Shown here one piece after another: positions 10,151-18,100 of a stretch of DNA of 61,298 bases (positions are counted from its first letter, which is position 1; every line of letters begins with the position of its first letter). The stretch covers positions 1 to 61,298 of the forward strand of contig JAISVR010000019.1 in NCBI GenBank assembly GCA_031271465.1, given 5' to 3'. The stretch comes from Prevotellaceae bacterium (GTDB lineage Bacteria; Bacteroidota; Bacteroidia; Bacteroidales; Paludibacteraceae). The notes below the pieces were generated by a model. That model did not search any database. It had not been told where the DNA came from and worked only from the letters and a program-made list of their open reading frames with translations. Position numbers and translations under genes: made by a program.

Positions 10151-10245
10151 TTTGAGGGTTGTTCGTCATTGCGAGGAACGAAGCAATCTATTCCTGTACT
10201 GAGATTGCTTCGTCGTACCTCCTCGCAATGACGAACATCCCTCAA
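10151..10245. repeat. Palindromic intergenic repeat, CATTGCGAGGAACGAAGC family (full copy)
   Basis: The two halves are almost perfect inverted copies: the left arm runs from TTTGAGGG through GTCATTGCGAGGAACGAAGC to AATCT, the right arm is its complement ending in CCCTCAAA, with a short spacer around 10191-10201. It lies between the argE-like gene and the convergent metallophosphoesterase gene and could also act as a two-way terminator. Relatives are at 56754-56857 and, shortened, at 34951-34980. Confidence 0.85.
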
Positions 10246-10282
10246 AGGGATCAATGCCGTAAAATAAAAACAGTAAAGGAAA

Positions 10283-11455
10283 TTATTCTGCAAATCGCAG
10301 TTTTACCAGCACAATTTCGGGTCGGTTACCCAAGCGTACAGGCGGTCCCCAAGTACCATAGCCCGACGAAATGATGAAACGACTTGCGCCGCGAGACATC
10401 AAATTATCGCTGTTGGAAAGATGGTATACTTTTTCCGTTATCCATTTAAAAGGAAAAAGCTGTCCGTGGTGCGTGTGCCCCGAAAGCATAAGATCAACAC
10501 CCAGTTTCTCGGCAAGGTCGTATTCCACCGGCTGATGGTCGATAAGTATCAGCGGCTTGGCAGGGTCGGTATTAGCAAGAAGCTTGTCCATCGACAGACG
10601 AGGCTTGCAAACAGTACAGGTGGGACGCATTTTGCTTCGGTCGTCGCGCCCCGCAAGTTGAAGGCAGCTAACTTCCGCTACCGAATCGTGCAGATAGCGT
10701 ACGCCATACTGTGCAAGGTAAGTCGTGCTCGCTGTAACATTACCGATGTATTCGTGGTTACCCGTTACGGCAAATACTCCCAACGGAGCATCAATATGTG
10801 CAAAATGCTTGCCCATATCGTTGTGCATAACCGGTGTCGGATTATGGTCGACCACATCGCCAGCAAAAACCACCAAATCGGGTTTTAAGGTATTAATTTC
10901 GCGCACCATACGAGCTGTGCGACTATTACCGAAAATAAAACCCATGTGCACATCGCTTACTAATGCAAGACGAATTTCCTTACGCTCGCAGGGCTTGTTT
11001 ATTGTCAATTCTATTTCGCGTACACGCGGAAAAGCGGCATTAATTGCTCCTGCTAAAACAAATAAGCCAACCAGCACGGAAACCCCTGCAAAGAGATTTT
11101 TAGGGGTGAAAATATTTTCGGGGATAAAGTGCAGGAAATGGTTGACAAGCCGCACAAGGTCGATGCACAGCACCGCCAAAAAGGCATATAGCAGCACCGC
11201 CAGCCATACGGAATACACAAACGAAATGCCGCTCACCCACGGCTGCGAACTGAAATTGCTTCGCTCAATAATTTGTCCCGCAAAAAACAACAGGGAAATA
11301 AGCCAAAACACAATTGAAAACACAATTTTTCCTTGCGAGGAATCAAAAGCCTGCAACCCGCGACAAAACACATACGCGCAGCCCAGCAGGTAAACGCTGC
11401 TAATAATAAGTATAAACATTTTTATTCCTGATTTTTCCGTTATAATCTCTTTCAT
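10283..11455 (-). CDS. Membrane-anchored metallophosphoesterase
   Basis: Calcineurin-type phosphoesterase attached to the inner membrane. The N-terminal part (about residues 10-150) has four or five hydrophobic segments; the C-terminal catalytic domain (about 160-390) has all the metal-binding blocks: LVSDVHMGF (about 168), FAGDVVDHN (about 199), TGNHEY (about 235) and LSGHTHHGQLFP (about 330). This arrangement matches the YaeI/YkuE-like group, some members of which act on lipid phosphoesters such as UDP-diacylglucosamine-type substrates; the substrate here is unknown. The start ATG at 11455 lies 4 bases after the dgt stop, so dgt and this gene probably form an operon. A start at 11419 (MFILIIS) is possible. 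Confidence 0.88.
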   Translation of the reverse strand: MKEIITEKSGIKMFILIISSVYLLGCAYVFCRGLQAFDSSQGKIVFSIVFWLISLLFFAGQIIERSNFSSQPWVSGISFVYSVWLAVLLYAFLAVLCIDLVRLVNHFLHFIPENIFTPKNLFAGVSVLVGLFVLAGAINAAFPRVREIELTINKPCERKEIRLALVSDVHMGFIFGNSRTARMVREINTLKPDLVVFAGDVVDHNPTPVMHNDMGKHFAHIDAPLGVFAVTGNHEYIGNVTASTTYLAQYGVRYLHDSVAEVSCLQLAGRDDRSKMRPTCTVCKPRLSMDKLLANTDPAKPLILIDHQPVEYDLAEKLGVDLMLSGHTHHGQLFPFKWITEKVYHLSNSDNLMSRGASRFIISSGYGTWGPPVRLGNRPEIVLVKLRFAE

Positions 11456-11459
11456 TTTT

Positions 11460-12782
11460 TTACAAAGTCGGCAAACTCATACCGTTAATTTTTCGATACA
11501 AATCCAGCGCATAAACATCGGTCATCCCCGATACGAAATCGAGTACCGATTGCACCTTGCCGTAAGCTGTTGTACTGTCGGTTTCGTACTGCCCGGGTAT
11601 ACGCGAAAGCAACATTTGCGAATACGCTTTTTCGCGGTTAAACACGGCATCGGTCAAGCGGTTTATCAGCGTATAAATAATATTGTAGCCCGCTATTTCA
11701 ATATCCACCACATCTTTGGAACGATAAATTTTCCCGCGCGAAATTTCCTCGCAGGCACAATAAGCCTTGCGCAATTCGTCAGGGATATTTTTTATCAGCG
11801 ACGATTGAAATTTACCTGCCAAAATAGCTTCTTCATTCGCTACAAAAGCTTCCACACAAGCCCCTACAAGCCGCCCAATAACCGACGAACGCAGGTAGGC
11901 AATTTGTTCGTTCACATCGCTCACCATATCAAGCGTTTCGAGTGTGCGCGACATGCTTCGTTCGGGGATAAAACCGAGCAGCAATTCGCGCGTTTCGCCG
12001 GTAGTGAGCAAGCGGAGTTTGTGCGCATCTTCGATATCCATTATTTCGTAGCAAATATCGTCTGCCGCCTCTACGAGATATACTAACGGATGACGGGCAT
12101 AACGATAATCGCCGAGTTTCAATAAACCCAATTCGTCGGCAATACGGGCAAAATCATCCTTTTCCGATTGAAAAAAACCGAATTTCTGTTTCCCTTTCGG
12201 AGCGTGGTCGGAAGTATAGGGATATTTGGCAATAGCCGCCAATGTGCTATAGGTAAGTACAAAACCGCCCTTCCTGCGTCCCGAAAACTGATGTGTGAGC
12301 AGGCGAAAAGCGTTAGCATTCCCTTCAAACGAAGTGATGTCTGTCCATTCTGCCGCGCTCATTTTATTGTTGAGGAAAAACCCTTCGCCTTCGGAAAAAT
12401 AAGTGGCAATGGCTTTTTCGCCCGAATGCCCAAAAGGCGGATTGCCGAGGTCGTGCGCCAAACAGGCAGCAGAAACAATCGCTCCGATTTCGTCGATAAA
12501 AGGCGACAGTTGCGTCGCGTGTTTTTCCTGCAATTTACGACTCACACCATTGCCCAGCGAACGACCTACGCAGGCAACTTCCAAACTGTGTGTGAGGCGA
12601 TTGTGTACAAAAATGCTTCCCGGAAGCGGAAAAACCTGTGTTTTGTTTTGCAGCCGGCGAAAAGGTGAAGAAAAAATCAGTCGGTCGTAGTCGCGTTGAA
12701 ATTCTGTGCGGTCATCGTGGTTTTGCAGGTGCAAATCCTCCATACCGAAGCGTTTGTTAGATAATAGGGTATTCCAATTCAT
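11460..12782 (-). CDS. dgt: Deoxyguanosinetriphosphate triphosphohydrolase (dGTPase)
   Basis: HD-superfamily enzyme that splits dGTP to deoxyguanosine and triphosphate, affecting the dNTP pool and sometimes phage resistance. The 440 residues contain the N-terminal [20 protein letters not shown] block, the HD-domain motifs RLTHSLEV (about 61) and HDLGNPPFGHSGEKAI (about 112), and a later YLVEAADDICYEIMDIEDAH block (about 225). I chose ATG at 12782 (MNWNTLLS); an in-frame TTG at 12812 would add ten residues. A TATCTTTG box lies at 12863-12856. The metallophosphoesterase gene follows immediately. Confidence 0.95.
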   Translation of the reverse strand: MNWNTLLSNKRFGMEDLHLQNHDDRTEFQRDYDRLIFSSPFRRLQNKTQVFPLPGSIFVHNRLTHSLEVACVGRSLGNGVSRKLQEKHATQLSPFIDEIGAIVSAACLAHDLGNPPFGHSGEKAIATYFSEGEGFFLNNKMSAAEWTDITSFEGNANAFRLLTHQFSGRRKGGFVLTYSTLAAIAKYPYTSDHAPKGKQKFGFFQSEKDDFARIADELGLLKLGDYRYARHPLVYLVEAADDICYEIMDIEDAHKLRLLTTGETRELLLGFIPERSMSRTLETLDMVSDVNEQIAYLRSSVIGRLVGACVEAFVANEEAILAGKFQSSLIKNIPDELRKAYCACEEISRGKIYRSKDVVDIEIAGYNIIYTLINRLTDAVFNREKAYSQMLLSRIPGQYETDSTTAYGKVQSVLDFVSGMTDVYALDLYRKINGMSLPTL

Positions 12783-12855
12783 GGTATTTTGTAGCGAGAG
12801 TATATTTTTCAAAAATTGACATTTGTAGCTCAGATGTTGTTCATTTTTAGGCTGT

Positions 12856-12863
12856 CAAAGATA
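12856..12863 (-). promoter_or_regulatory. -7 box of dgt promoter
   Basis: TATCTTTG on the minus strand, 73 bases before the dgt ATG. A TTTG at 12883-12880 sits 16 bases upstream, slightly shorter spacing than ideal and already inside the end of the upstream metallopeptidase gene. Confidence 0.45.
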
Positions 12864-12876
12864 ATAGAATTTCTTT

Positions 12877-13584
12877 TCACAAAGATGTTGAAAATCGCTT
12901 TACTTCCCGCCGCAAAGCCTTTGCCCGATTGCCCGTAACCTTGTCCATCAATGCCCAAAACCGTTCGCCGTGGTTCATTTCCACCGTGTGGCAAAGCTCG
13001 TGAAGCAACACATAATCAATCAAATTCGGCGGCATACTAAGCAAAAAATACGACAGGTTGATGCTTTTCCTGCCCGAGCAGCTTCCCCAGCGTGTGCGAC
13101 TGCTTTGAATTTTTACATCGGTGAATGAAAATCCGTGCAAATTTGCCAATTGTTTCAAGCGTGGCGGCAGCAGGCGTTTTGCCTCTTTGCGTAGAAAAAA
13201 CTCGATACCGTTGCGGAAAAATTGCTGCATTTCGTCCGAACGAGGGTCTTTACCCTGCGGATATTCTATCAACAACACGCCGTCTTTAAGGCGAAAAAAT
13301 ACCGTTTTTCGTTCGGCATTTGCCTGTACCTTCGTAATAAACGACAGCGTTTGCAGTGAATTTTCCTCATCAATAAACCGCTTATGAGCAATTTGTTTTT
13401 TTTGCTTTTGGAGAATTTTCCCGCGTACCTCATTGAGAAACGCCAAACCCTGCTGCTTCGAAGCCCCAGGAGGCAGTACAATGTGTAAAGCATCGGGCTT
13501 AATAACGATTTTTATCCGCCGCGCCCGTTCGCTGTGCCGTATTTCAACGCGCCCCAGTTCGTCGTCGTCAAATGCTGTTTTCAT
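12877..13584 (-). CDS. YgjP-like (SprT/M48-type) metallopeptidase domain protein
   Basis: A protein of about 235 residues of the YgjP (DUF45) group of putative zinc metallopeptidases. The C-terminal region has the zinc motif HELCH followed by TVEMNHGERFWALM, and the preceding RTRWGSCSGRKSINLSYFLL block is the hallmark of this family. The N-terminal half (VEIRHSERARRIKIVIKPDA) is the usual beta-rich lead-in. I chose the ATG at 13584 (MKTAFDDDE) because a TATCTTTG promoter box at 13604-13597 lies just upstream, which would exclude a longer start at 13626. Proteolytic activity is inferred from the motif only. Confidence 0.85.
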   Translation of the reverse strand: MKTAFDDDELGRVEIRHSERARRIKIVIKPDALHIVLPPGASKQQGLAFLNEVRGKILQKQKKQIAHKRFIDEENSLQTLSFITKVQANAERKTVFFRLKDGVLLIEYPQGKDPRSDEMQQFFRNGIEFFLRKEAKRLLPPRLKQLANLHGFSFTDVKIQSSRTRWGSCSGRKSINLSYFLLSMPPNLIDYVLLHELCHTVEMNHGERFWALMDKVTGNRAKALRREVKRFSTSL

Positions 13585-13596
13585 AAAAATTGCACG

Positions 13597-13604
13597 CAAA
13601 GATA
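13597..13604 (-). promoter_or_regulatory. -7 box close to the YgjP-like gene start
   Basis: TATCTTTG on the minus strand ends 12 bases before the ATG at 13584. If transcription starts the usual 5-8 bases downstream, the 5' leader would be only a few bases long. Confidence 0.45.
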
Positions 13605-13640
13605 GTAAACCGAAAATAAAAATCATTTTTTTGCAAAAAA

Positions 13641-13684
13641 TATACGAAAAATAGATTCAATATGATTAATTTCGTATAATTTTG
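13641..13684 (+). promoter_or_regulatory. argR promoter with a possible operator
   Basis: TAATTTTG at 13677-13684 is a good -7 box 40 bases before the argR ATG. It is overlapped by one arm of a 9-base inverted repeat, TATACGAAA (13641-13649) and TTTCGTATA (13670-13678). The stretch between the arms contains GATTCAATATGATTAAT, loosely like an ARG box. This would suit autoregulation by ArgR, but the operator assignment is inference. Confidence 0.4.
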
Positions 13685-13724
13685 CAGCCCGAATAAGAAT
13701 ATTTATGCAAAAAAGAATAGCCGG

Positions 13725-14207
13725 ATGAAAAATCGCAAACACAGACATCAAGTTATCCGCGACATTATTGCAAACAATGTAGTGGGCAGTCAGGAAGATT
13801 TGCTTCGACTGCTTTCCGAGCGCAATTTTTCGCTTACGCAAGCCACTCTTTCGCGCGACCTTAAAGCCATGAAAGTGCTCAAACAGGCAACCGAAAACGG
13901 CGACTACCGCTATATTTTTCCTCCGCAGGGAATACATTCCGAAGTCGCTGTCAAAGAGTACAAAGGCGACGCTTCGACAGCGAAATCGGGTTTCCGTTCC
14001 ATTGCGTTTTCGGGCAATATGGCAGTGATAAAAACCCGTCCGGCGTATGCTTCGAGTATTGCGTCGGATATTGATTCGGAGCAATACCCCGAACTTCTCG
14101 GTTCGATTGCGGGCGACGACACGCTGTTGCTTATTATCAAAGAAAATGTACCGCGTGAAACGGTGATAGATATTTTGCGAAATACAATTCCCGATATTCA
14201 TTTGTAA
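13725..14207 (+). CDS. argR: Arginine repressor ArgR
   Basis: Hexameric, arginine-responsive regulator of arginine genes. The 160 residues have the N-terminal winged helix (about 1-75; the segment NVVGSQEDLLRLLSERNFSL and TQATLSRDLKAMKVLK are typical) and the C-terminal oligomerisation/arginine-binding domain (about 85-160) with IAGDDTLLLIIKENV matching the conserved GDDT motif that contacts arginine. It starts at the ATG at 13725 and is followed 18 bases later by a GNAT acetyltransferase gene, a pairing that recurs in Bacteroidales arginine clusters. An inverted repeat overlaps its promoter. Confidence 0.94.
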   Translation: MKNRKHRHQVIRDIIANNVVGSQEDLLRLLSERNFSLTQATLSRDLKAMKVLKQATENGDYRYIFPPQGIHSEVAVKEYKGDASTAKSGFRSIAFSGNMAVIKTRPAYASSIASDIDSEQYPELLGSIAGDDTLLLIIKENVPRETVIDILRNTIPDIHL

Positions 14208-14225
14208 AAAATCAACAAAAACAAC

Positions 14226-14858
14226 ATGAAAAACGATAAAATAGAAATCCTTGTTGCTAACGAAACTCATTATCAATATATCGATTTGATATTGGATACC
14301 ATCGAAAAAGCCTCCATTGCCCGAGGTACCGGTATTGCGCGCCGTTCGCCCGAATATGTGCACAAAAAAATGGAAGAGGGCAAGGCAATTATCGCTTTTG
14401 TGAACGGTGAGTTTGCAGGTTTTTGTTACATCGAAACTTGGAGCAATAAGAAATTTGTCGCCAATTCGGGATTGATTGTGGTGGAAAAATTTCGCGGACA
14501 CGGCTTGGCAAAATCCATCAAAAAGAAAGCTTTTGACCTGTCGCGCGAACGCTATCCCGATGCCAAATTGTTTGGCTTAACAACCGGGTTAGCCGTGATG
14601 AAAATAAATTCGGAACTGGGTTACAAACCCGTAACTTTTTCCGAACTGACCGACGATGAGGCTTTTTGGAAAGGTTGCGACGCTTGTCGTAATTCGGATA
14701 TTTTGAAGCGCAACAACTACCGCATGTGTCTTTGCACAGGCATGCTCTACGACCCTTCCGAAGAAAAAAACCAAGCAAATTCAAGCAAGAAAAAGCTCTC
14801 GTGGAAAAAGGTTTTCAAGAAAATTTTAACCTTGCCCGTAGCTCCGTTTAGGGACTAA
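14226..14858 (+). CDS. GNAT acetyltransferase, probable non-classical N-acetylglutamate synthase
   Basis: A 210-residue GNAT-family protein. The acetyl-CoA binding region is visible as NSGLIVVEKFRGHGLAKSI (about 80-98). The C-terminal third carries four cysteines arranged CDAC and, 15 residues later, CLC, followed by TGMLYDP; such spacing could bind a metal. The gene lies 18 bases after argR, and in Bacteroidales this argR-GNAT pair usually heads arginine operons, so the likely reaction is acylation of glutamate, the first step of the pathway (established for other GNAT-type synthases, inferred here). No classical ArgA or ArgJ is in the window. The C-terminal tail after residue 180 is lysine-rich. 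Confidence 0.75.
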   Translation: MKNDKIEILVANETHYQYIDLILDTIEKASIARGTGIARRSPEYVHKKMEEGKAIIAFVNGEFAGFCYIETWSNKKFVANSGLIVVEKFRGHGLAKSIKKKAFDLSRERYPDAKLFGLTTGLAVMKINSELGYKPVTFSELTDDEAFWKGCDACRNSDILKRNNYRMCLCTGMLYDPSEEKNQANSSKKKLSWKKVFKKILTLPVAPFRD

Positions 14859-15005
14859 TTCTTGTAATCTGCTGCATTTGCCAAATCCACCATAGTGCTT
14901 TTCTGTTTTTTGTATGGTTTTGTAAACAACATTTACTTCCTCGTTTCCCGAAAATGTTTTTCCAGAGAGTAGCTATATTTTCTTTCGATACAGGAAAAAA
15001 AATAG

Positions 15006-15013
15006 TATTTTTG
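15006..15013 (+). promoter_or_regulatory. -7 box of folD promoter
   Basis: TATTTTTG followed by TCCGC, 35 bases before the folD ATG at 15048. No clear TTG is seen at the -33 position. The 189-base gap upstream (14859-15047) shows nothing else notable. Confidence 0.45.
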
Positions 15014-15047
15014 TCCGCATTCAAAAATCATTTTTAATTATAGGACT

Positions 15048-15923
15048 ATGCAACTTATCGACGGAAAATTAATATCGGGACAGGTAAAACAGGAGATTGC
15101 CCAAGAGGTTAAACAAATTGTAGCCGCGGGCGGTAAACAGCCGCATTTGGCGGTAATTATAGTGGGACACGACGGCGGCAGCGAAACCTATGTTGCCAAC
15201 AAAGAGAAAGCTTGCGGAGAGGTAGGCTTCAAATCGACCCGCTTGGCGTTTGAAGACACAATAACCGAAACGGAACTCCTTGCCGAAATAGAAAAACTGA
15301 ACAATAACCCTGATATTGACGGATTCATTGTACAGCTTCCTCTGCCAAAACACATCGACGAGCAAAAAATAATCGAGGCTATTGATTATCGCAAGGATGT
15401 AGACGGTTTTCACCCGATAAATGTAGGGCGCACTTCGATAGGTTTGCCTTCGTTTGTTTCTGCCACGCCTGCGGGTATTATGGAATTGCTTAAACGCTAC
15501 AAGGTAGAAACCGTGGGTAAGCATTGCGTGGTTATCGGGCGCAGCAATATTGTGGGCAAACCCGTTGCCACGCTGATGATGCAAAAAGGTACCGACGCTA
15601 CGGTAACCGTGTGTCACAGTCGCACGAAAAACCTCGGCGAAATCTGTTTGCAGGCAGATATTATTATTGCCGCCATCGGTGTGCCCAATTTCGTGAAAGC
15701 CGAAATGGTGAAAGAAGGTGCCGTGGTGATTGATGTAGGTACTACCCGCGTGCCTAATGCTTCGACAAAATCGGGCTTTAAACTTACGGGTGATGTCGAT
15801 TTCGAGTCGGTTGCGCCAAAATGCTCGCTTATTACGCCTGTGCCCGGCGGCGTTGGTCCGATGACGATTTGCTCGTTGCTTAAAAATACACTGCTGGCGG
15901 GACGAAAAGAAATTTACGGGTAA
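15048..15923 (+). CDS. folD: Bifunctional methylenetetrahydrofolate dehydrogenase/cyclohydrolase FolD
   Basis: Interconverts 5,10-methylene-, 5,10-methenyl- and 10-formyl-tetrahydrofolate in one-carbon metabolism. The 291 residues show the catalytic [13 protein letters not shown] block (about 43; Tyr and Lys of the active site), the [13 protein letters not shown] motif (about 96), the [11 protein letters not shown] stretch (about 119), the NADP-binding [15 protein letters not shown] (about 164) and the C-terminal [16 protein letters not shown]. Length is normal. It is followed by one base and then the remnant of a restriction enzyme, so the foreign module was inserted right behind this gene. 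Confidence 0.98.
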   Translation: MQLIDGKLISGQVKQEIAQEVKQIVAAGGKQPHLAVIIVGHDGGSETYVANKEKACGEVGFKSTRLAFEDTITETELLAEIEKLNNNPDIDGFIVQLPLPKHIDEQKIIEAIDYRKDVDGFHPINVGRTSIGLPSFVSATPAGIMELLKRYKVETVGKHCVVIGRSNIVGKPVATLMMQKGTDATVTVCHSRTKNLGEICLQADIIIAAIGVPNFVKAEMVKEGAVVIDVGTTRVPNASTKSGFKLTGDVDFESVAPKCSLITPVPGGVGPMTICSLLKNTLLAGRKEIYG

Positions 15924-15924
15924 A

Positions 15925-16393
15925 ATGATTGATTTGTTGACAAGAACACGAGCCTGCTATTCCGAGATTGAAAACAATCCTGGTGTAAAACTTCACAATC
16001 TCAACGGATTGGACATCTTCAAAGAAAAAATCGGCAAAGAAGTAGAAACCTTTATGCAGTTCTCACGGGAAAAAGCCGAGAAAGCGCAAACGCGTGAAAT
16101 GCTGACCACACAACCGAAAGAAAGTTTATCAACGCTCACAAAAGCCAAAATTACTATTACCAATTATCTTGGTGGACAATATTTTTCACAGTTGATGAAA
16201 TGTTGATTGAGAACGACATTGTTTTTCTGATTGAAGGCAAGCATTCTGCCAATTCCATTTTGCCGAGCAAGGGCGATATAAAAGACGGTTTGCTGAAAAT
16301 GATTTTAAACCTGAAATGCGGGTTTTTATTTCGGAACTTTTTAAAGAGTTGAGGGATAACGGATTTGAAGTAAGAATTGGAAATTCAAAATAA
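15925..16393 (+). pseudogene. Broken restriction endonuclease-like gene
   Basis: Three successive reading frames together look like one type II restriction-enzyme-type protein. The first frame (15925-16206) gives 93 residues starting MIDLLTRTRACYSEIENNPG. From about 16194 a second frame reads DEMLIENDIVFLIEGKHSAN and ILPSKGDIKDGLLKMIL, where the E-x-K pattern and the D-I-K-D-G-L segment are like the catalytic core of several PD-(D/E)XK enzymes. From 16340 a third frame reads FKELRDNGFEVRIGNSK and stops at 16391-16393, an ending common in such proteins. At least two frameshifts separate them, so the gene is dead. Family assignment is from motif memory and is moderate; a relation to a specific enzyme is not claimed. 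Confidence 0.6.
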
Positions 16394-16398
16394 AAAAT

Positions 16399-17298
16399 AT
16401 GCATAAGTTTATCAATGTAATTATAGAAAATGTCCCAGTTTATACTGCATTAATCAGTATAATAGTTTCTGTTATAACTTTCTTTCTTACAAATCATATA
16501 AAAAATTATTTTGAAAATAACCTGTTAAAAAGAAAATTAGAAACAGAACATAAATTTGATCAACAGAAAAAAATCAAAGAAGTTTTATCAAAATATAAAA
16601 TTCATTTACTAACTTCTTGTGAAGAATTTAATAATAGAATGTGGAATTTTTACTCAAATTATTCTGAAAATTGGCATTGCATTTCTGAAAAAGATAATGA
16701 TTATAGCCAGCCGCACTATTATTTTCATTCTTTTGTATATCGTTTTCTTGCTGTACTTGCTTGGATAAAGAAAATACAAAAAGATATGATATTTATAGAT
16801 ACAACACTAGCGTCAAAAAAAGATTTGGAATTCATAAAATTTTTACGAGTAATTCCTCTGATATTTTGCGATTTACATTTTGTTGAAGGAGAAAATGCAG
16901 ATGGAACACACGCTACTGACCATTTTTTCAGAGATAAATTAAATTTATTCCCTGATGAGATTATCAATGAGAATGGAATTAAATCGTATTCTGAATACAT
17001 AGAAAATTTAGATAAATTACAATTGCCTTTAAAAGATTTATATGATTGGTTTAATGGAATATCGCCAATAGAAGATAGAAAAAGATGGGACAGATTGTAT
17101 TTTATGCATCTAATTGTAATGGTATTTCTTAATAATTATGGATATGATTTTCAAGAAACAAACAAAGATAAATTGAAGGAAATATTAAATAATCCTTCGA
17201 AACAAGTTAATATGATTGGTTTCTTTGAGTTGTTGAACGAATATAAATTAAATGAGAATAAAAAAGTAAAGATGTTGAGAAAAATATCAATACTATGA
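16399..17298 (+). CDS. Membrane-anchored protein of unknown function within the R-M remnant
   Basis: A 299-residue protein I do not recognise. It has one N-terminal membrane segment (about residues 12-32, VPVYTALISIIVSVITFFLT), then a positively charged, possibly coiled-coil stretch (about 35-65), and a mostly helical, aromatic-rich cytoplasmic-type domain. The coding sequence is markedly A/T-rich compared with folD and rsmE, which suggests transfer. Its stop codon overlaps the ATG of the first methylase remnant (ATGA at 17295-17298), so it was probably translated together with that methylase and belonged to the same restriction-modification island. It looks intact while its neighbours are broken. 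Function is unknown. Confidence 0.65.
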   Translation: MHKFINVIIENVPVYTALISIIVSVITFFLTNHIKNYFENNLLKRKLETEHKFDQQKKIKEVLSKYKIHLLTSCEEFNNRMWNFYSNYSENWHCISEKDNDYSQPHYYFHSFVYRFLAVLAWIKKIQKDMIFIDTTLASKKDLEFIKFLRVIPLIFCDLHFVEGENADGTHATDHFFRDKLNLFPDEIINENGIKSYSEYIENLDKLQLPLKDLYDWFNGISPIEDRKRWDRLYFMHLIVMVFLNNYGYDFQETNKDKLKEILNNPSKQVNMIGFFELLNEYKLNENKKVKMLRKISIL

Positions 17299-17360
17299 TT
17301 AAATTTCCCTTTCGATACCTCAGCAAGAAAAGCCAAGTAGTTGATATTATCGCACAATTA
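17295..17360 (+). pseudogene. N-terminal stub of a Dam-like DNA adenine methylase
   Basis: The first 22 codons read MIKFPFRYLSKKSQVVDIIA and resemble the start of DNA adenine methylases of the Dam family (where the motif is usually F-R-Y-P-G-G-K). The P-G-G of the motif is lost (L-S-K), and the frame runs straight into the hairpin cluster at 17361. A second, better preserved copy of the same start lies at 18101, but the two differ at many bases, so they look like two diverged methylase genes, not a recent duplication. Confidence 0.55.
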
Positions 17361-17640
17361 AAATTCTGCCTTTCAGGCAGGGGGAGAGAGGCGTATGCAC
17401 TACCGCAGGTTGTACCCTACGGTTATGAAACTCAAATGCTTTCAGCATTAAAATATGTCCTTTCAGGACAAAGGGATTACAGATTGCTAACCGACGACTT
17501 GAAAAGTCGGATTTTCATAACCGCAGGTAAGCAAAGCGTGACCTGTGGTTACGGAAACAACACAGTCAACACTGGCTTGAAAAGCCGAATTTTCATAACC
17601 GTAGGCGAGCGAAGTACAAAAGGCAGAACTAAAACACAGA
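17361..17640 (+). repeat. Cluster of hairpins with constant TTTCA loop beside an IS200-like gene
   Basis: Five small hairpins share the loop TTTCA (or its complement TGAAA) but have different stems: CTGCC/GGCAG at 17366-17380, AATGC/GCATT at 17435-17449, TGTCC/GGACA at 17456-17470, CGACT/AGTCG at 17495-17509 (loop TGAAA) and GGCT/AGCC at 17574-17586 (loop TGAAA). Three are in one orientation and two in the other. Near them are larger imperfect palindromes around ACCGCAGGT (17402-17423 and 17519-17550) and a third ACCGTAGG at 17599. TTTCATAACCG recurs next to the hairpins. The cluster lies directly before the transposase gene and may be its recognition material. Confidence 0.75.
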
Positions 17641-17644
17641 ATGT

Positions 17645-18094
17645 ATGAGTTATACAAAATTATTATATCACACGGTTTTTTGTACAAAAAGCAGAAAAAA
17701 TACAATTCCGGAACAGCACGAAAAAGAGTTGTACGCTTATATTATGGGTATTATCAATAACAAAAAATCGAAACTTTACCGCATTGGCGGTACGGAAAAC
17801 CATATACATTTGCTCTTTGATATACACCCAACTTTTGCGTTGTCCGATTTTATGCGTGAAATAAAAGAACATTCAAGCAAGTGGCTTGGACAAAACCATA
17901 ATTTCCCTGATTTTGAAGGTTGGGCTGTAAGTTTTGCAGCGTTTACATATAATTTGAACGACAAACAAACGATTATCAATTATATAATGAATCAAAAAGA
18001 ACACCATAAAACTATCGGTTTTGAAGATGAATACAGGCAGTTTTTGACGGATAACGGAATAGAAATTAATGAAAAGTATTTTCTAAAAGATTAA
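17645..18094 (+). CDS. IS200/IS605-family Y1 transposase (TnpA)
   Basis: A 149-residue single-strand transposase of the HUH (Y1) class. The metal-binding motif is visible as ENHIHLLFD (about residue 55) and the catalytic tyrosine is most likely in INYIMNQKEHHK (about 113-124). It starts MSYTKLLYHTVFCTKSRKNT, typical for the family. Such enzymes cut and rejoin one DNA strand at small hairpins, and a cluster of hairpins with a constant loop lies immediately upstream (17361-17640). The gene appears intact, and sits between two methylase remnants, so its arrival may have helped to break the restriction-modification module. No matching hairpin is seen at the right side. Confidence 0.85.
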   Translation: MSYTKLLYHTVFCTKSRKNTIPEQHEKELYAYIMGIINNKKSKLYRIGGTENHIHLLFDIHPTFALSDFMREIKEHSSKWLGQNHNFPDFEGWAVSFAAFTYNLNDKQTIINYIMNQKEHHKTIGFEDEYRQFLTDNGIEINEKYFLKD

Positions 18095-18100
18095 AAATTT

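Noticed and set aside
14859-15047. Small RNA gene or tRNA upstream of folD
   Set aside because: No tRNA-like arms or strong structure were found; only a promoter box is evident.
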